64,000 nucleotides of DNA, from NCBI GenBank assembly GCA_017471465.1, contig JAFUTI010000008.1, positions 19,290 to 83,289 on the forward strand, in the 5' to 3' direction. Made by a program: the position numbers and the translations under genes. Shown here in pieces: positions 53,583-60,923 of the stretch. The DNA comes from Prevotella sp. (GTDB taxonomy: Bacteria; Bacteroidota; Bacteroidia; Bacteroidales; Bacteroidaceae). Under the pieces are notes generated by a model that saw only the letters and a list, made by a program, of their open reading frames with translations, did no database searches and was not told the origin of the DNA. The first letter of the stretch is position 1, and the number at the start of each line of letters is the position of its first letter.

Positions 53583-54629
53583 ATGAAAAAGATTCAAGTA
53601 AAAACAATCGCCATTGCGCTCCTCGCAGCAGCAGGCGTACAGACCGTCAGTGCACAGTCGCAAGTAGCTAATAGCAAGCGTGAACGAATCCTCCAGGTGC
53701 TCGACCAGAGCCGGCCCAACACGTATGTACCCGCCGCCTTCTTCCTACACTTCGAGAACAAGCTGGGACGTAAGGCCGTACAGGATCATAAGGACTTCTA
53801 TCGTGCCACGAACATGGACTTCGTCAAGGTGTTCTACGAGATTGCCGTGCCCAAGGTAGACATTCAGACAGGTAAAGACTGGGAGAAGGTGCCTGTCTAT
53901 GGCGAGGACTTCTTTGAACCCCAGGTAGCCGTCATCGAGGACCTGGCTCGCGAGTTTGGCGGTGAGGCATTCATCCTGCCTACCGTGTATTCTCCGCTGG
54001 CACTGGCAGGTCAGACGCTGGGATTCGATAACCGTAAGAACTTCAAGAAACTCGTCGAGGAGAATCCCAAGGCCTTCGGACAAGCTATCAAGAACCTGTC
54101 ACTCTCTATTGAGAACTACCTACGTGCAGCCCGCAAGCGTGGTGCCGACGGCTTCTACGTGTCGAGTCAGGGTGGCGACGGCAACTCCCTCTCGCCTGAA
54201 ATCTGGAACAAGTACGTACGTCAGTGGGACAAGCACGTGTCAGAGGTAGCCAATGAGATTGGCGAGATCAACATCCTTCACATCTGCGACTACGGCACTC
54301 CGTTCAAGAATGCAGAGGCACTCTATGCCTTTGCCGACTATCCCACCAGCATCATCAATGTGCCTCTGAAATTCTCCGATGGCTCTACGCTCGACTTGAA
54401 AGAGGCTCAGAAGCGTTTCGGTCGTCCCATCTTTGGCGGTCTTGAGCGTCTGGGCGTCATCGCCAAGGGCTCTGTCGAGGAGGCCAAGGCTGCCGTCGAC
54501 GAAGTGCTGAAGAATGCCTCGCCCAACTTCATCCTTGGTGCCGACTGCACCGTTCCTGGCGATACCGACTGGGATAAGCTCCGCGCTGTCATCGACTACG
54601 CTCACACTTGGCGTCAGACGCATAAGTAA
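53583..54629 (+). CDS. Exported uroporphyrinogen decarboxylase-family protein
   Basis: A 348-residue protein with a clear signal peptide (MKKIQVKTIAIALLAAAGVQ, cleaved near TVSAQSQ). The rest resembles the UroD/methyltransferase superfamily TIM barrel: LGFDNRKNFKKLVEENPKAF, GADGFYVSSQGGDGNSLSPE, ILHICDYGTPF and ILGADCTVPGDTDWDKLRAV, the last corresponding to the conserved C-terminal block. Cytoplasmic relatives decarboxylate uroporphyrinogen or move methyl groups to corrinoids and thiols. A secreted member within a SusC/D operon is unusual and suggests handling of an imported methylated thiol, corrinoid or tetrapyrrole. Enzymatic activity is not predictable from sequence. Confidence 0.8.
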   Translation: MKKIQVKTIAIALLAAAGVQTVSAQSQVANSKRERILQVLDQSRPNTYVPAAFFLHFENKLGRKAVQDHKDFYRATNMDFVKVFYEIAVPKVDIQTGKDWEKVPVYGEDFFEPQVAVIEDLAREFGGEAFILPTVYSPLALAGQTLGFDNRKNFKKLVEENPKAFGQAIKNLSLSIENYLRAARKRGADGFYVSSQGGDGNSLSPEIWNKYVRQWDKHVSEVANEIGEINILHICDYGTPFKNAEALYAFADYPTSIINVPLKFSDGSTLDLKEAQKRFGRPIFGGLERLGVIAKGSVEEAKAAVDEVLKNASPNFILGADCTVPGDTDWDKLRAVIDYAHTWRQTHK

Positions 54630-54647
54630 CATTATTTTAAAAAAAAC

Positions 54648-54677
54648 GGTACGGACTTTCAGAAAAAAGTCCGTACC
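54648..54677. promoter_or_regulatory. Inverted repeat overlapping the symporter promoter
   Basis: A 12-bp perfect inverted repeat (GGTACGGACTTT/AAAGTCCGTACC, 6-nt loop) whose right arm contains the first four bases (TACC) of the -7 element. On the plus strand only TTTG follows; on the minus strand eight T follow, so it looks like a terminator for antisense transcription as well as a possible operator. Confidence 0.6.
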
Positions 54678-54681
54678 TTTG
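54674..54681 (+). promoter_or_regulatory. -7 element for the DAACS symporter
   Basis: TACCTTTG, ending 9 nt before the ATG at 54691. Confidence 0.75.
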
Positions 54682-54690
54682 CATACCGAT

Positions 54691-55878
54691 ATGAAGAAGA
54701 TGCTAATATGGATTGGTGCGCTCCTTGCGGGTGCCGTGTTGGGACTGTTCGGACTGGGGTGGCTTAATGACATGTCGGACTTTGTGGCAACGGTCTATAC
54801 CCGGCTGTTCCAATTGTTGGCTGTGCCGACGATTATGCTGGCGGTGATTACTACGTTTGCCACCTTCGGCTCCAAGGGGTCAGGTCGAATTTTCGGGCGC
54901 ACGCTCTTCTACACGTTGCTCACCACGTTTGCTGCCGCCGCCGTGGGAGCCCTGATCTATGTCCTCATCGCCCCAGGCAATCTGTCTGTCGAAGCACTTA
55001 GCCAGACGGAGGGGGCCATCGCTGACACGCCTCAGCTGTCCTACTACGATCATATTCTCAACATCATCCCCAACAACATCGTCCGTCCACTGCTCGATGG
55101 CAATGTGCTGTCGCTGTTGCTGTTGGCCTTTGCCGTCGGCATCGGATTGTCAAAACTGCCGGAATCAGAGAATAAGGCAATTGTCGTCAAGGGACTGTTG
55201 GGCCTGCAAGAGTTGTTGTTCCTGCTCATCCGTTGGCTTATCTGGACGCTACCTCTTGGCATCGTGGCTTTCACGGCACAGCTGACAGCACAGGTCAGCG
55301 CCGGCGTTGTAGCCGACTCGATAGGCCGCTACGTGCTGGTGGTGTTGGGCGGCAACGTCATCCAGTTCTTCGTCATCCTGCCGCTGTTCCTTCTGGCGCG
55401 CGGTCTGAATCCCATCCACGTGCTAAGCCGCATGATGCCCGCCGTGCTGACAGCACTCTTCACCAAGAGCAGCGCTGCTACCCTACCCGTCACGATGGAG
55501 TCGGCAGAGCAGCGCCTTGGCGTTCGCAGGGAGATAGCGCGCTTTGTATTGCCCATCTGCACCACCATCAACATGAACGGCTGCGCAGCTTTCATCCTCG
55601 TCACCTCGCTCTTCGTGATGCAGAATGGCGGCACTCCGCTAACGCTGGGTACCATTCTGCTGTGGCTGCTCATCTCTGTCGTCTCCGCTATAGGCAATGC
55701 CGGTGTCCCCATGGGCTGCTTTTTCCTGACGCTCTCACTCATGTCGGGCGCCGGGGCCCCCGTCGCCATTCTTGGCATCATCCTACCCGTCTATACCATC
55801 ATCGACATGGTGGAGACAGCTGAGAATGTATGGTCCGACTCCTGTGTCTGTGCGATGACCGACCATGATCTGCGGTGA
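54691..55878 (+). CDS. Dicarboxylate/amino acid:cation symporter (DAACS)
   Basis: A 395-residue inner-membrane transporter of the glutamate/aspartate/C4-dicarboxylate symporter family (GltP/SstT/DctA type). It shows the serine-rich re-entrant loop LFTKSSAATLPVTMESAEQR, NMNGCAAFILVTSLFVMQNG (the NMDGT-like motif reads NMNGC here), and GNAGVPMGCFFLTLSLMSGA. The start at 54691 is set by the promoter; a longer reading begins inside the UroD-like gene. Substrate probably an acidic or small neutral amino acid. Confidence 0.88.
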   Translation: MKKMLIWIGALLAGAVLGLFGLGWLNDMSDFVATVYTRLFQLLAVPTIMLAVITTFATFGSKGSGRIFGRTLFYTLLTTFAAAAVGALIYVLIAPGNLSVEALSQTEGAIADTPQLSYYDHILNIIPNNIVRPLLDGNVLSLLLLAFAVGIGLSKLPESENKAIVVKGLLGLQELLFLLIRWLIWTLPLGIVAFTAQLTAQVSAGVVADSIGRYVLVVLGGNVIQFFVILPLFLLARGLNPIHVLSRMMPAVLTALFTKSSAATLPVTMESAEQRLGVRREIARFVLPICTTINMNGCAAFILVTSLFVMQNGGTPLTLGTILLWLLISVVSAIGNAGVPMGCFFLTLSLMSGAGAPVAILGIILPVYTIIDMVETAENVWSDSCVCAMTDHDLR

Positions 55879-55920
55879 CTTTCCGTCTCAGTAAAAATCA
55901 TCCCTGTGCCACAAAACAAT

Positions 55921-55964
55921 AATACCGGAGAAGGGAAGCCCATGGGCTTCCCTTCTCCGGTATT
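55921..55964. terminator. Perfect 44-bp palindrome, bidirectional terminator
   Basis: Two 22-bp arms with no unpaired loop bases, centred on CCATGG. It separates the convergent symporter and smalltalk genes. The minus side has a T-rich tail (ATTGTTTTG), the plus side none. Confidence 0.75.
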
Positions 55965-56061
55965 AAGCTGTAAAGCAGCTGGTGACTCCGATGGCTGTGG
56001 CAATAGCCGTCAGCACGTTAATGGCAATCTGGATGATTAGCCTCCACGTCTCTTTCTTCAT
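55963..56061 (-). CDS. Smalltalk microprotein
   Basis: A 32-residue peptide starting MKKETWRLIIQIAINVLTAI and ending with a TSC-containing tail; one hydrophobic segment. It matches the pattern of the Bacteroidetes 'smalltalk protein' family, usually encoded between an HU-family gene and an amidase gene. Here the HU-like gene precedes it by 18 bp, but no amidase follows. Its stop codon overlaps the palindrome by 3 bp. Function unknown. Confidence 0.8.
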   Translation of the reverse strand: MKKETWRLIIQIAINVLTAIATAIGVTSCFTA

Positions 56062-56079
56062 GGCTCAGTCCTCCCTCTT

Positions 56080-56550
56080 TTAGCCGTTGTTGTCGTCATC
56101 GTCGTCCTCGGGCTCGGGCTCGGGCTGCGGACGCTCGGCATTGCGCAGGCTCTCGGCCAGCGAGGTGTAGGCCAATGCGCCGGCCTTGTTCAGTTCGGCT
56201 CGTGAAAAGTCACCCGTAGCCATCGTCGACAGACGGATATTCTTCACGTGCTTGCCCAGGTCGTAGGCCAGATAGCTCTCGGCGCCCTTCGACTCCACCT
56301 GACACTTGATGATGGCCAGGTTATCAAGCTTCACGGGTTTGCCTTCGAGTGCCAGCTCACGGATGCACTTCACCATGTTCGTCAGGATGCCAATGATGAG
56401 TCCCGTCTCGTAGGGTGAGTTGTGGTCGTGCATGTGCTGGGCCAGCTGCTCGATGGTCATCGGCTTGTCGTTCTCCACACGGGCATAGATCATGCCATAG
56501 CCCTTAGAGGTGGTCATCGTGTTGCGGTAAAGATTCAGTTTCAGTGACAT
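56080..56550 (-). CDS. HU/IHF-like DNA-binding protein with acidic tail
   Basis: A 156-residue protein. Residues about 1-125 resemble the HU-related family of Bacteroidetes: LYRNTMTTSKGYGMIYARVE, MTIEQLAQHMHDHNSPYETG, and NLAIIKCQVESKGAESY in the strand/arm region. The C-terminus is a Pro/Glu/Asp tail (PEPEPEDDDDDNNG). It is expressed with the smalltalk gene from a TACCTTTG promoter 76 nt upstream, with AAAGGAA as a plausible ribosome site. A role at the nucleoid or in cell-envelope processes is unproven. Confidence 0.8.
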   Translation of the reverse strand: MSLKLNLYRNTMTTSKGYGMIYARVENDKPMTIEQLAQHMHDHNSPYETGLIIGILTNMVKCIRELALEGKPVKLDNLAIIKCQVESKGAESYLAYDLGKHVKNIRLSTMATGDFSRAELNKAGALAYTSLAESLRNAERPQPEPEPEDDDDDNNG

Positions 56551-56858
56551 AATGTTGTTCCTTTCTTTTTTTTAATAGGTTAATACTTGTGTTTGTGTGT
56601 GTTGACTTCAGCGCTTTTGTCGGGTGCAAAGGTACGGCGAAAGTCTGAAGTCTGCAAGGAAACAACTATGGCTGGAAGAATCCTAAAAGTATAACATCCT
56701 GGTATACAATACGTTTTTACAGCCTTTATTATCTGTTTAGGAAAATGCGGAAGTAAGCAATCAATAATTGTGGAATTATATCTGTCATATAGTGGCAGTC
56801 AGGAAGGATGCATTTCCAAAAATGTTATCAACCATTACACTGGATACCTATTGACGGA
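56551..56858. other. Intergenic region, 308 bp
   Basis: Holds the HU-gene leader and promoter (56627-56634). From 56641 to 56858 it is AT-rich sequence in which I see no gene, strong hairpin or repeat. Confidence 0.6.
56627..56634 (-). promoter_or_regulatory. -7 element for the HU/smalltalk genes
   Basis: TACCTTTG on the minus strand, giving the longest simple leader in the window (about 70 nt). Confidence 0.75.
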
Positions 56859-58604
56859 TTACTCCACCCACTCAAAATGTTGGTAGTCCTTGCACGATGT
56901 CCAGTCGCCGCCCCACTCGAAGCCGGCGGCGGTGAAGAGGCGGAAGCAGAGGTCGTCGTGGGTGATTTTGTAGGGGAAGTCCCACGTGCGGTCGCAATAG
57001 GCCTCGGCAGTGGCGGGTTGGATATAACGGGTGCCGTCGGCGCGGTCCTTGTAGTAAGGATTATAGAGCGTGTTGATGTCGATGGCCAGACCGCGGGCAT
57101 GCTTCGACAACTTGGTGCTGCCCGCAATGGCACGATAGCAGAAGCTCGACGAGTTGTTGTCGCGCATCTGGGTCTCGTCATCGGCATTATAGACATCAGG
57201 CAGGAGCATCCGCTGGATGGGGTACTTGGCATCAAAGAGCTGGCGCAGAATGCTGACTACTCGGTCGGCAATCTGAGCGTTGACTATCATCTCGCCTACG
57301 TGCATCTGCTGGTCGTAGTCCCAGTGCAGAGCACGGATGTGGCGCAGGTCGTCGCGGCCAATGTAGGGATTCTCCTTGTAGGTCTTACCCTGCATCCGTG
57401 CCCACACGTCGTCGGGGATGGGCTCAGCGGCGAAGCATTTTTCTATGCCGCCGAAGGCATCGACATCCGCCTGACTGACGGTGCGCCCGGCTTGCCACTC
57501 GGTGAGGACTCGCGTATCAACGGGAAACGAAAAGTCGGTCTTCGTGACACCCTCGCCGTAGATGGTCTTGAAATTGTCGCGCATGGAGATGACGTGGTAG
57601 CCGGCCGTGCGCCACTGCTCGCCCAGCGTGAGGGCCTTTTCGCGGTTGGCATGGTCGCGCTGGTCGTCATCGGCAATGAGCATGAAGGCGGCGGACTTGT
57701 ACTTCTGGTTGCCAAGCGCGTAGTTGTGCATGGCGGCATCGCCTCCGCTGTTGCCAAACGAGAGCACGGGCACCTTGCCGATCTCCTGCGAGATCTGCAG
57801 CACCTTGTTCGTCTTCAGGTTCTTGATGATGAGTTCGTCGGTGCGAACGAGGTATTCCTCGCGGCCCATCGTGTAGTTCACGCCCTCCACGTCGCCCTGA
57901 CTGGTGGAGTGCAGTTTCACGTCCATGCCAATGACGCGGTTCGACGGGATGCCGATGCTCTCCGTCAAAGCGCGGCAGATGAAACGGTCGGAGCCTGAGA
58001 CGACGTAGTACGTGAAGCCGTTGTCTTTCAGATAGTCGAAGACCTCGAGCATCGGCTTATAAAAGCTCTCGCCGTAGGTCATGCCACTGAAGCCATTGGC
58101 GGGCAGGGCGGCGTAGGCCTTCACGTAGGCGTCGAACTCAGCCAGCGTCATGCCGCTGTATGCCTTGGCGGCGGCCAGGGCATGCTTCATGTCGAAGTGG
58201 TCGGGCAGTTTCTTGCCGTTGCGCACGAAGTCGCGAATCTCCTGCGCCGTCTCCATCACGTCCTTCGGCGCGTCGTAGTTGGCATCGTCTAAGGCACGGT
58301 ATTCTAATAGGTTGTACTCGAAGTACGACGGGTAGAGTTCGCCCACGAACGTGCCGTCCATGTCGAACGTGGCGATGCGGTCCTCCGCCGGGATGAAGTT
58401 CGCCGACGCCGAATCGGTCACGTCCTTCACGAAGTCCTGCAGGGCCGTCAGCGCCTCGCACTGGTTCCACAGCGTGAAGTACTCTTTCGCGGGCGGCTGC
58501 TGTGGGGTTACAATACTGTTGTCTTCATTGCCGCACGATGTCAGCACACTTGCGCCGCTGATTATGAGGATGGCGGCGAGCATCCATAGTTTCATTTGTT
58601 TCAT
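56859..58604 (-). CDS. HAD phosphatase / M15 peptidase fusion lipoprotein
   Basis: A 581-residue lipoprotein (lipobox LTSC). Residues about 65-360 are a haloacid dehalogenase-type phosphatase: motif I ATFDMDGTFVGE, motif II VVSGSD, motif IV LSFGNSGGDAAM. Residues about 400-581 are an M15 D-Ala-D-Ala carboxypeptidase/endopeptidase domain with SKHARGLAIDIN (zinc His and Asp) and DYQHFEW near the end (third zinc His). One protein would therefore combine phosphate removal with peptidoglycan peptide cleavage at the outer membrane or periplasm. Own promoter at 58629-58636. The M15 domain might stand in for the amidase missing from the adjacent smalltalk locus. Confidence 0.82.
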   Translation of the reverse strand: MKQMKLWMLAAILIISGASVLTSCGNEDNSIVTPQQPPAKEYFTLWNQCEALTALQDFVKDVTDSASANFIPAEDRIATFDMDGTFVGELYPSYFEYNLLEYRALDDANYDAPKDVMETAQEIRDFVRNGKKLPDHFDMKHALAAAKAYSGMTLAEFDAYVKAYAALPANGFSGMTYGESFYKPMLEVFDYLKDNGFTYYVVSGSDRFICRALTESIGIPSNRVIGMDVKLHSTSQGDVEGVNYTMGREEYLVRTDELIIKNLKTNKVLQISQEIGKVPVLSFGNSGGDAAMHNYALGNQKYKSAAFMLIADDDQRDHANREKALTLGEQWRTAGYHVISMRDNFKTIYGEGVTKTDFSFPVDTRVLTEWQAGRTVSQADVDAFGGIEKCFAAEPIPDDVWARMQGKTYKENPYIGRDDLRHIRALHWDYDQQMHVGEMIVNAQIADRVVSILRQLFDAKYPIQRMLLPDVYNADDETQMRDNNSSSFCYRAIAGSTKLSKHARGLAIDINTLYNPYYKDRADGTRYIQPATAEAYCDRTWDFPYKITHDDLCFRLFTAAGFEWGGDWTSCKDYQHFEWVE

Positions 58605-58628
58605 CTTCTAAATCATAATTTTTGGCTA

Positions 58629-58636
58629 CAAAATTA
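58629..58636 (-). promoter_or_regulatory. -7 element for the HAD-M15 gene
   Basis: TAATTTTG on the minus strand, 24 nt before the start. Confidence 0.55.
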
Positions 58637-58674
58637 CTAAAAATCCATCAAAATCTTGCACTTCCGACATTAAA

Positions 58675-59721
58675 TCACCAGTTGTTGTCATCGTTATTAC
58701 CGTTTTTACACACTTCTATGAAGGCGCGGAACAGGGGGATGGCTGCGTCGTAGGCCATAAACTGGTCGGCATTCTCGTTGTTGACGGCCTTGCCTATGTG
58801 CTTCGCGATGGCGGCCTCGGGGTGGAACTGCACGCCGACGGCGCAGCGCCTGTCGGTACGCTCGATGCCCTCCACCATGTCGACGCCCGACACGGTGGTT
58901 GTGGCAGTGACGCGGAGCGGCGTGCCGTCGGTACTCAACAGGGCCTGATGATGCCAGGAAGGACAGCCGGTGAGCGTTGCCGTGCCGAAGAAGCGGGCCA
59001 GCAAAGACCCTTCACTGAGCGTCACGTCGTGCGGCGCATAGTCGCGGTAGTTCATTCCCTCGGCCTTCTCCCTTCGGTGCTCGTAGTTGTAGGACAGGCC
59101 CTGCCGGGCAAACCATGTGGGGATGTCCTGAATGATGGTGGACCCGGAGACCACGCCCAGCATCTGCGCCCCTCGGCAGAAGCCGATGAGGGGGATGTCG
59201 TGGTCCAGGCAGTAGGTCATGGTCAGATAGTCCGACACGTCGCGGGCAGCGTTGTAGTCTATTTCGGCCTCGATGTGATGCCAGTCTTGCGGGGTGGCCA
59301 GCAGCGTGGGCGCGATGTCCTCGCCGCCGGTGAAGATGACGCCGTCCACGCCGCTGAGCACCTCGGCAGCGTTCGACCCGTCGCAGCCCCGCGAGCGTAC
59401 CAGTGCGCCGCTGGCCTCCGACAGATAGCCAATGCCACAAGAATCGATACAGGTCGCAGCCACCGCGTCGCCACTGTAGTCAAGGTAGTCGGCCTTCACC
59501 TGCGGCAGCACCGTCACCGTGACGCCCACCTCGCGGAAGGCCTCCACGATGTTCGTGCAGAACTCGTTTTCGCTGTCGGCCCGCCAGGCGATGGCGATGC
59601 GCACTTCCTTCCTGCTGCTGTCCGAAGGGGTGTCGTCGCCACTGCGCCAAATGTAGATACATGCGCCACAGATAATGGCAAGGATGGCGGCGAGCGCCCA
59701 ATATCTCATTCTTTCTTTCAT
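58675..59721 (-). CDS. Membrane-anchored class I glutamine amidotransferase-like peptidase (C26)
   Basis: A 348-residue protein with an N-terminal membrane anchor or lipoprotein signal (ILAIICGAC) and a C26/PuuD-like gamma-glutamyl hydrolase domain. FTGGEDIAPTL, nucleophile Cys in IGFCRGAQMLGV, and VQFHPEAAI (His, Glu) form the triad. Cytoplasmic relatives hydrolyse gamma-glutamyl-GABA; exported forms may cut gamma-glutamyl bonds in peptidoglycan or nutrients. The last residues (NGNNDDNNW) resemble the acidic Asn/Asp end of the HU-like protein. About 70 bp separate it from the HAD-M15 gene. Confidence 0.85.
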   Translation of the reverse strand: MKERMRYWALAAILAIICGACIYIWRSGDDTPSDSSRKEVRIAIAWRADSENEFCTNIVEAFREVGVTVTVLPQVKADYLDYSGDAVAATCIDSCGIGYLSEASGALVRSRGCDGSNAAEVLSGVDGVIFTGGEDIAPTLLATPQDWHHIEAEIDYNAARDVSDYLTMTYCLDHDIPLIGFCRGAQMLGVVSGSTIIQDIPTWFARQGLSYNYEHRREKAEGMNYRDYAPHDVTLSEGSLLARFFGTATLTGCPSWHHQALLSTDGTPLRVTATTTVSGVDMVEGIERTDRRCAVGVQFHPEAAIAKHIGKAVNNENADQFMAYDAAIPLFRAFIEVCKNGNNDDNNW

Positions 59722-60149
59722 GTCTATCAGTTTTGTTACCTTATTTTATTTCTGCTTGGGGTTCCCATGAAACCGTTTCCCTGTCGTTGGGCAGTCAGCC
59801 AGCCATGATTGCTTGTTTTTTGCTCCGTCGGGTCGCCCGACAGCCCCGATTGCTTACTTTTCACTCCGTCGGGCCGCCCGACAGCGCGCCAGAGCGATTT
59901 TTCACTCCGTCGGGTCGCCCGACAGCGTGCCGGAGCGATTTTTCACGCTCGCGGGTCGCCCGACAGCGTGCCAGAGCGATTTTTCACGCTCGCGGGCCGC
60001 CCGACAGCGTGCCGGAGCGATTTTTCACTCCGTCGGGTCGCCCGACAGCACTACCGCCCCATTTGCTTCTTCTGTTTCAGGATGCGGCGGACGCTCTGGT
60101 CGATGCAGAGCAGCGGCGAGCATCCATTGTCTGATTGTTCTCATTTCCT
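59722..60149. other. Intergenic region holding the 41-bp tandem array
   Basis: A 428-bp gap. Apart from the array (59824-60049) and a degenerate extra unit before it (about 59776-59823), I see no gene. Three overlapping plus-strand frames are artefacts of the repeat. Confidence 0.75.
59824..60049. repeat. 41-bp tandem repeat with internal hairpins
   Basis: Units begin at 59824, 59865, 59906, 59947, 59988 and 60029 (last one partial). Each contains GTCGGG-TCG-CCCGAC or a close variant (a short perfect hairpin), then GAGCGATTTTTCAC. Units 4 and 5 share a variant start (GCTCGCGGG in place of TCCGTCGGG), so the array grew by block duplication. Because 41 is not a multiple of three, one frame passes through all three phases of the unit. 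Confidence 0.93.
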
Positions 60150-60911
60150 TTATTTAATCCTATAAAAGATACTGATGGTGCCATAGATGGGATAGAGTGT
60201 CTGCTCCACGGTCTTGAAGTCGGAGTGGAGGACGCCTGTAAGTCCCCAGTGCAGCTCTGCGGAAATGCCTATCTGGCGGAACACCTGCCAGTCGGCACCT
60301 GCTGAAACGCCATACTGCATGTGTCGCATTTCGTCGCTAAAGTCGTAGGTGGCCCATTCGCCTTCTTTCTCTCCGATGATGATTTTTGCTCCCGTTGGGT
60401 CGCCCTGGCGCAGATAACCGCCTGAGGCGATGCCGGAGAACTTGCTATTGGTGAGTATCGAAACATAGGGGCCCGCCCTGAGCGAGAACTTGCGGTTAAA
60501 TGCAAAGGTTGCTTCAAGTGGGACTGTGAGCATCCACTGGGTGACTTTCTGCTGTACATGACCCGTGAAAAGGCCCTCTATCTTGCTGTCGCCCTTCACA
60601 AGTTCCATGCGATAGCCCTTGGTAGTAACGTCGGCGTCCATCGCCTTGTTCTCGAAACGCAGCCCCGCAGCCACACCCCAGCGACTGCTGAGTGGAAGCA
60701 TCAGGTCTACTCCCGCCATGAAGGAGGGCGTAAGCCGGAAGGCATCGATGCTACGGATGGTGGCAGGAATACCAATAGGTGCTGTTCCGCCTACGTTGTA
60801 GCCCACGCGTGCCCGTATTTGCAGACTGTCTGCCAGGTTGTCCGCTTTCGAGATGCATGGCAGCATAGCCGTCATATATATAATAACGAGGATTAAGAAT
60901 GTCTTTTTCAT
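60150..60911 (-). CDS. PorT-like outer-membrane beta-barrel protein
   Basis: A 253-residue protein (signal MKKTFLILVIIYMTAMLPCI) with alternating hydrophobic strands, for example FMAGVDLMLPLSSRWGVAAG, LFTGHVQQKVTQWMLTVPLE, KFSLRAGPYVSILTNSKFSG and a C-terminal strand YGTISIFYRIK. It fits the OMP_b-brl_2/PorT family of eight-stranded barrels. Encoded 12 bp after the PCMD lipoprotein and so probably works with it at the surface. Confidence 0.78.
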   Translation of the reverse strand: MKKTFLILVIIYMTAMLPCISKADNLADSLQIRARVGYNVGGTAPIGIPATIRSIDAFRLTPSFMAGVDLMLPLSSRWGVAAGLRFENKAMDADVTTKGYRMELVKGDSKIEGLFTGHVQQKVTQWMLTVPLEATFAFNRKFSLRAGPYVSILTNSKFSGIASGGYLRQGDPTGAKIIIGEKEGEWATYDFSDEMRHMQYGVSAGADWQVFRQIGISAELHWGLTGVLHSDFKTVEQTLYPIYGTISIFYRIK

Positions 60912-60923
60912 CGCTGTAGTTTT

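Noticed and set aside
53583-54629. Reading the UroD-like gene as hemE of heme synthesis
   Set aside because: It has a signal peptide, sits in a SusC/SusD operon and no other heme genes are near.
56808-57998. 396-codon plus-strand frame opposite the HAD-M15 gene
   Set aside because: Antisense shadow; the minus strand carries intact catalytic motifs of two domains.
59824-60049. Possible CRISPR array
   Set aside because: Units are directly adjacent with no unique spacers, and no cas genes are present.
59733-60165. Three overlapping plus-strand frames with Arg/Pro/Ser-rich repeats
   Set aside because: They arise because the 41-bp repeat has no stop in any phase; all three frames carry the same shuffled peptide, so coding is unlikely.
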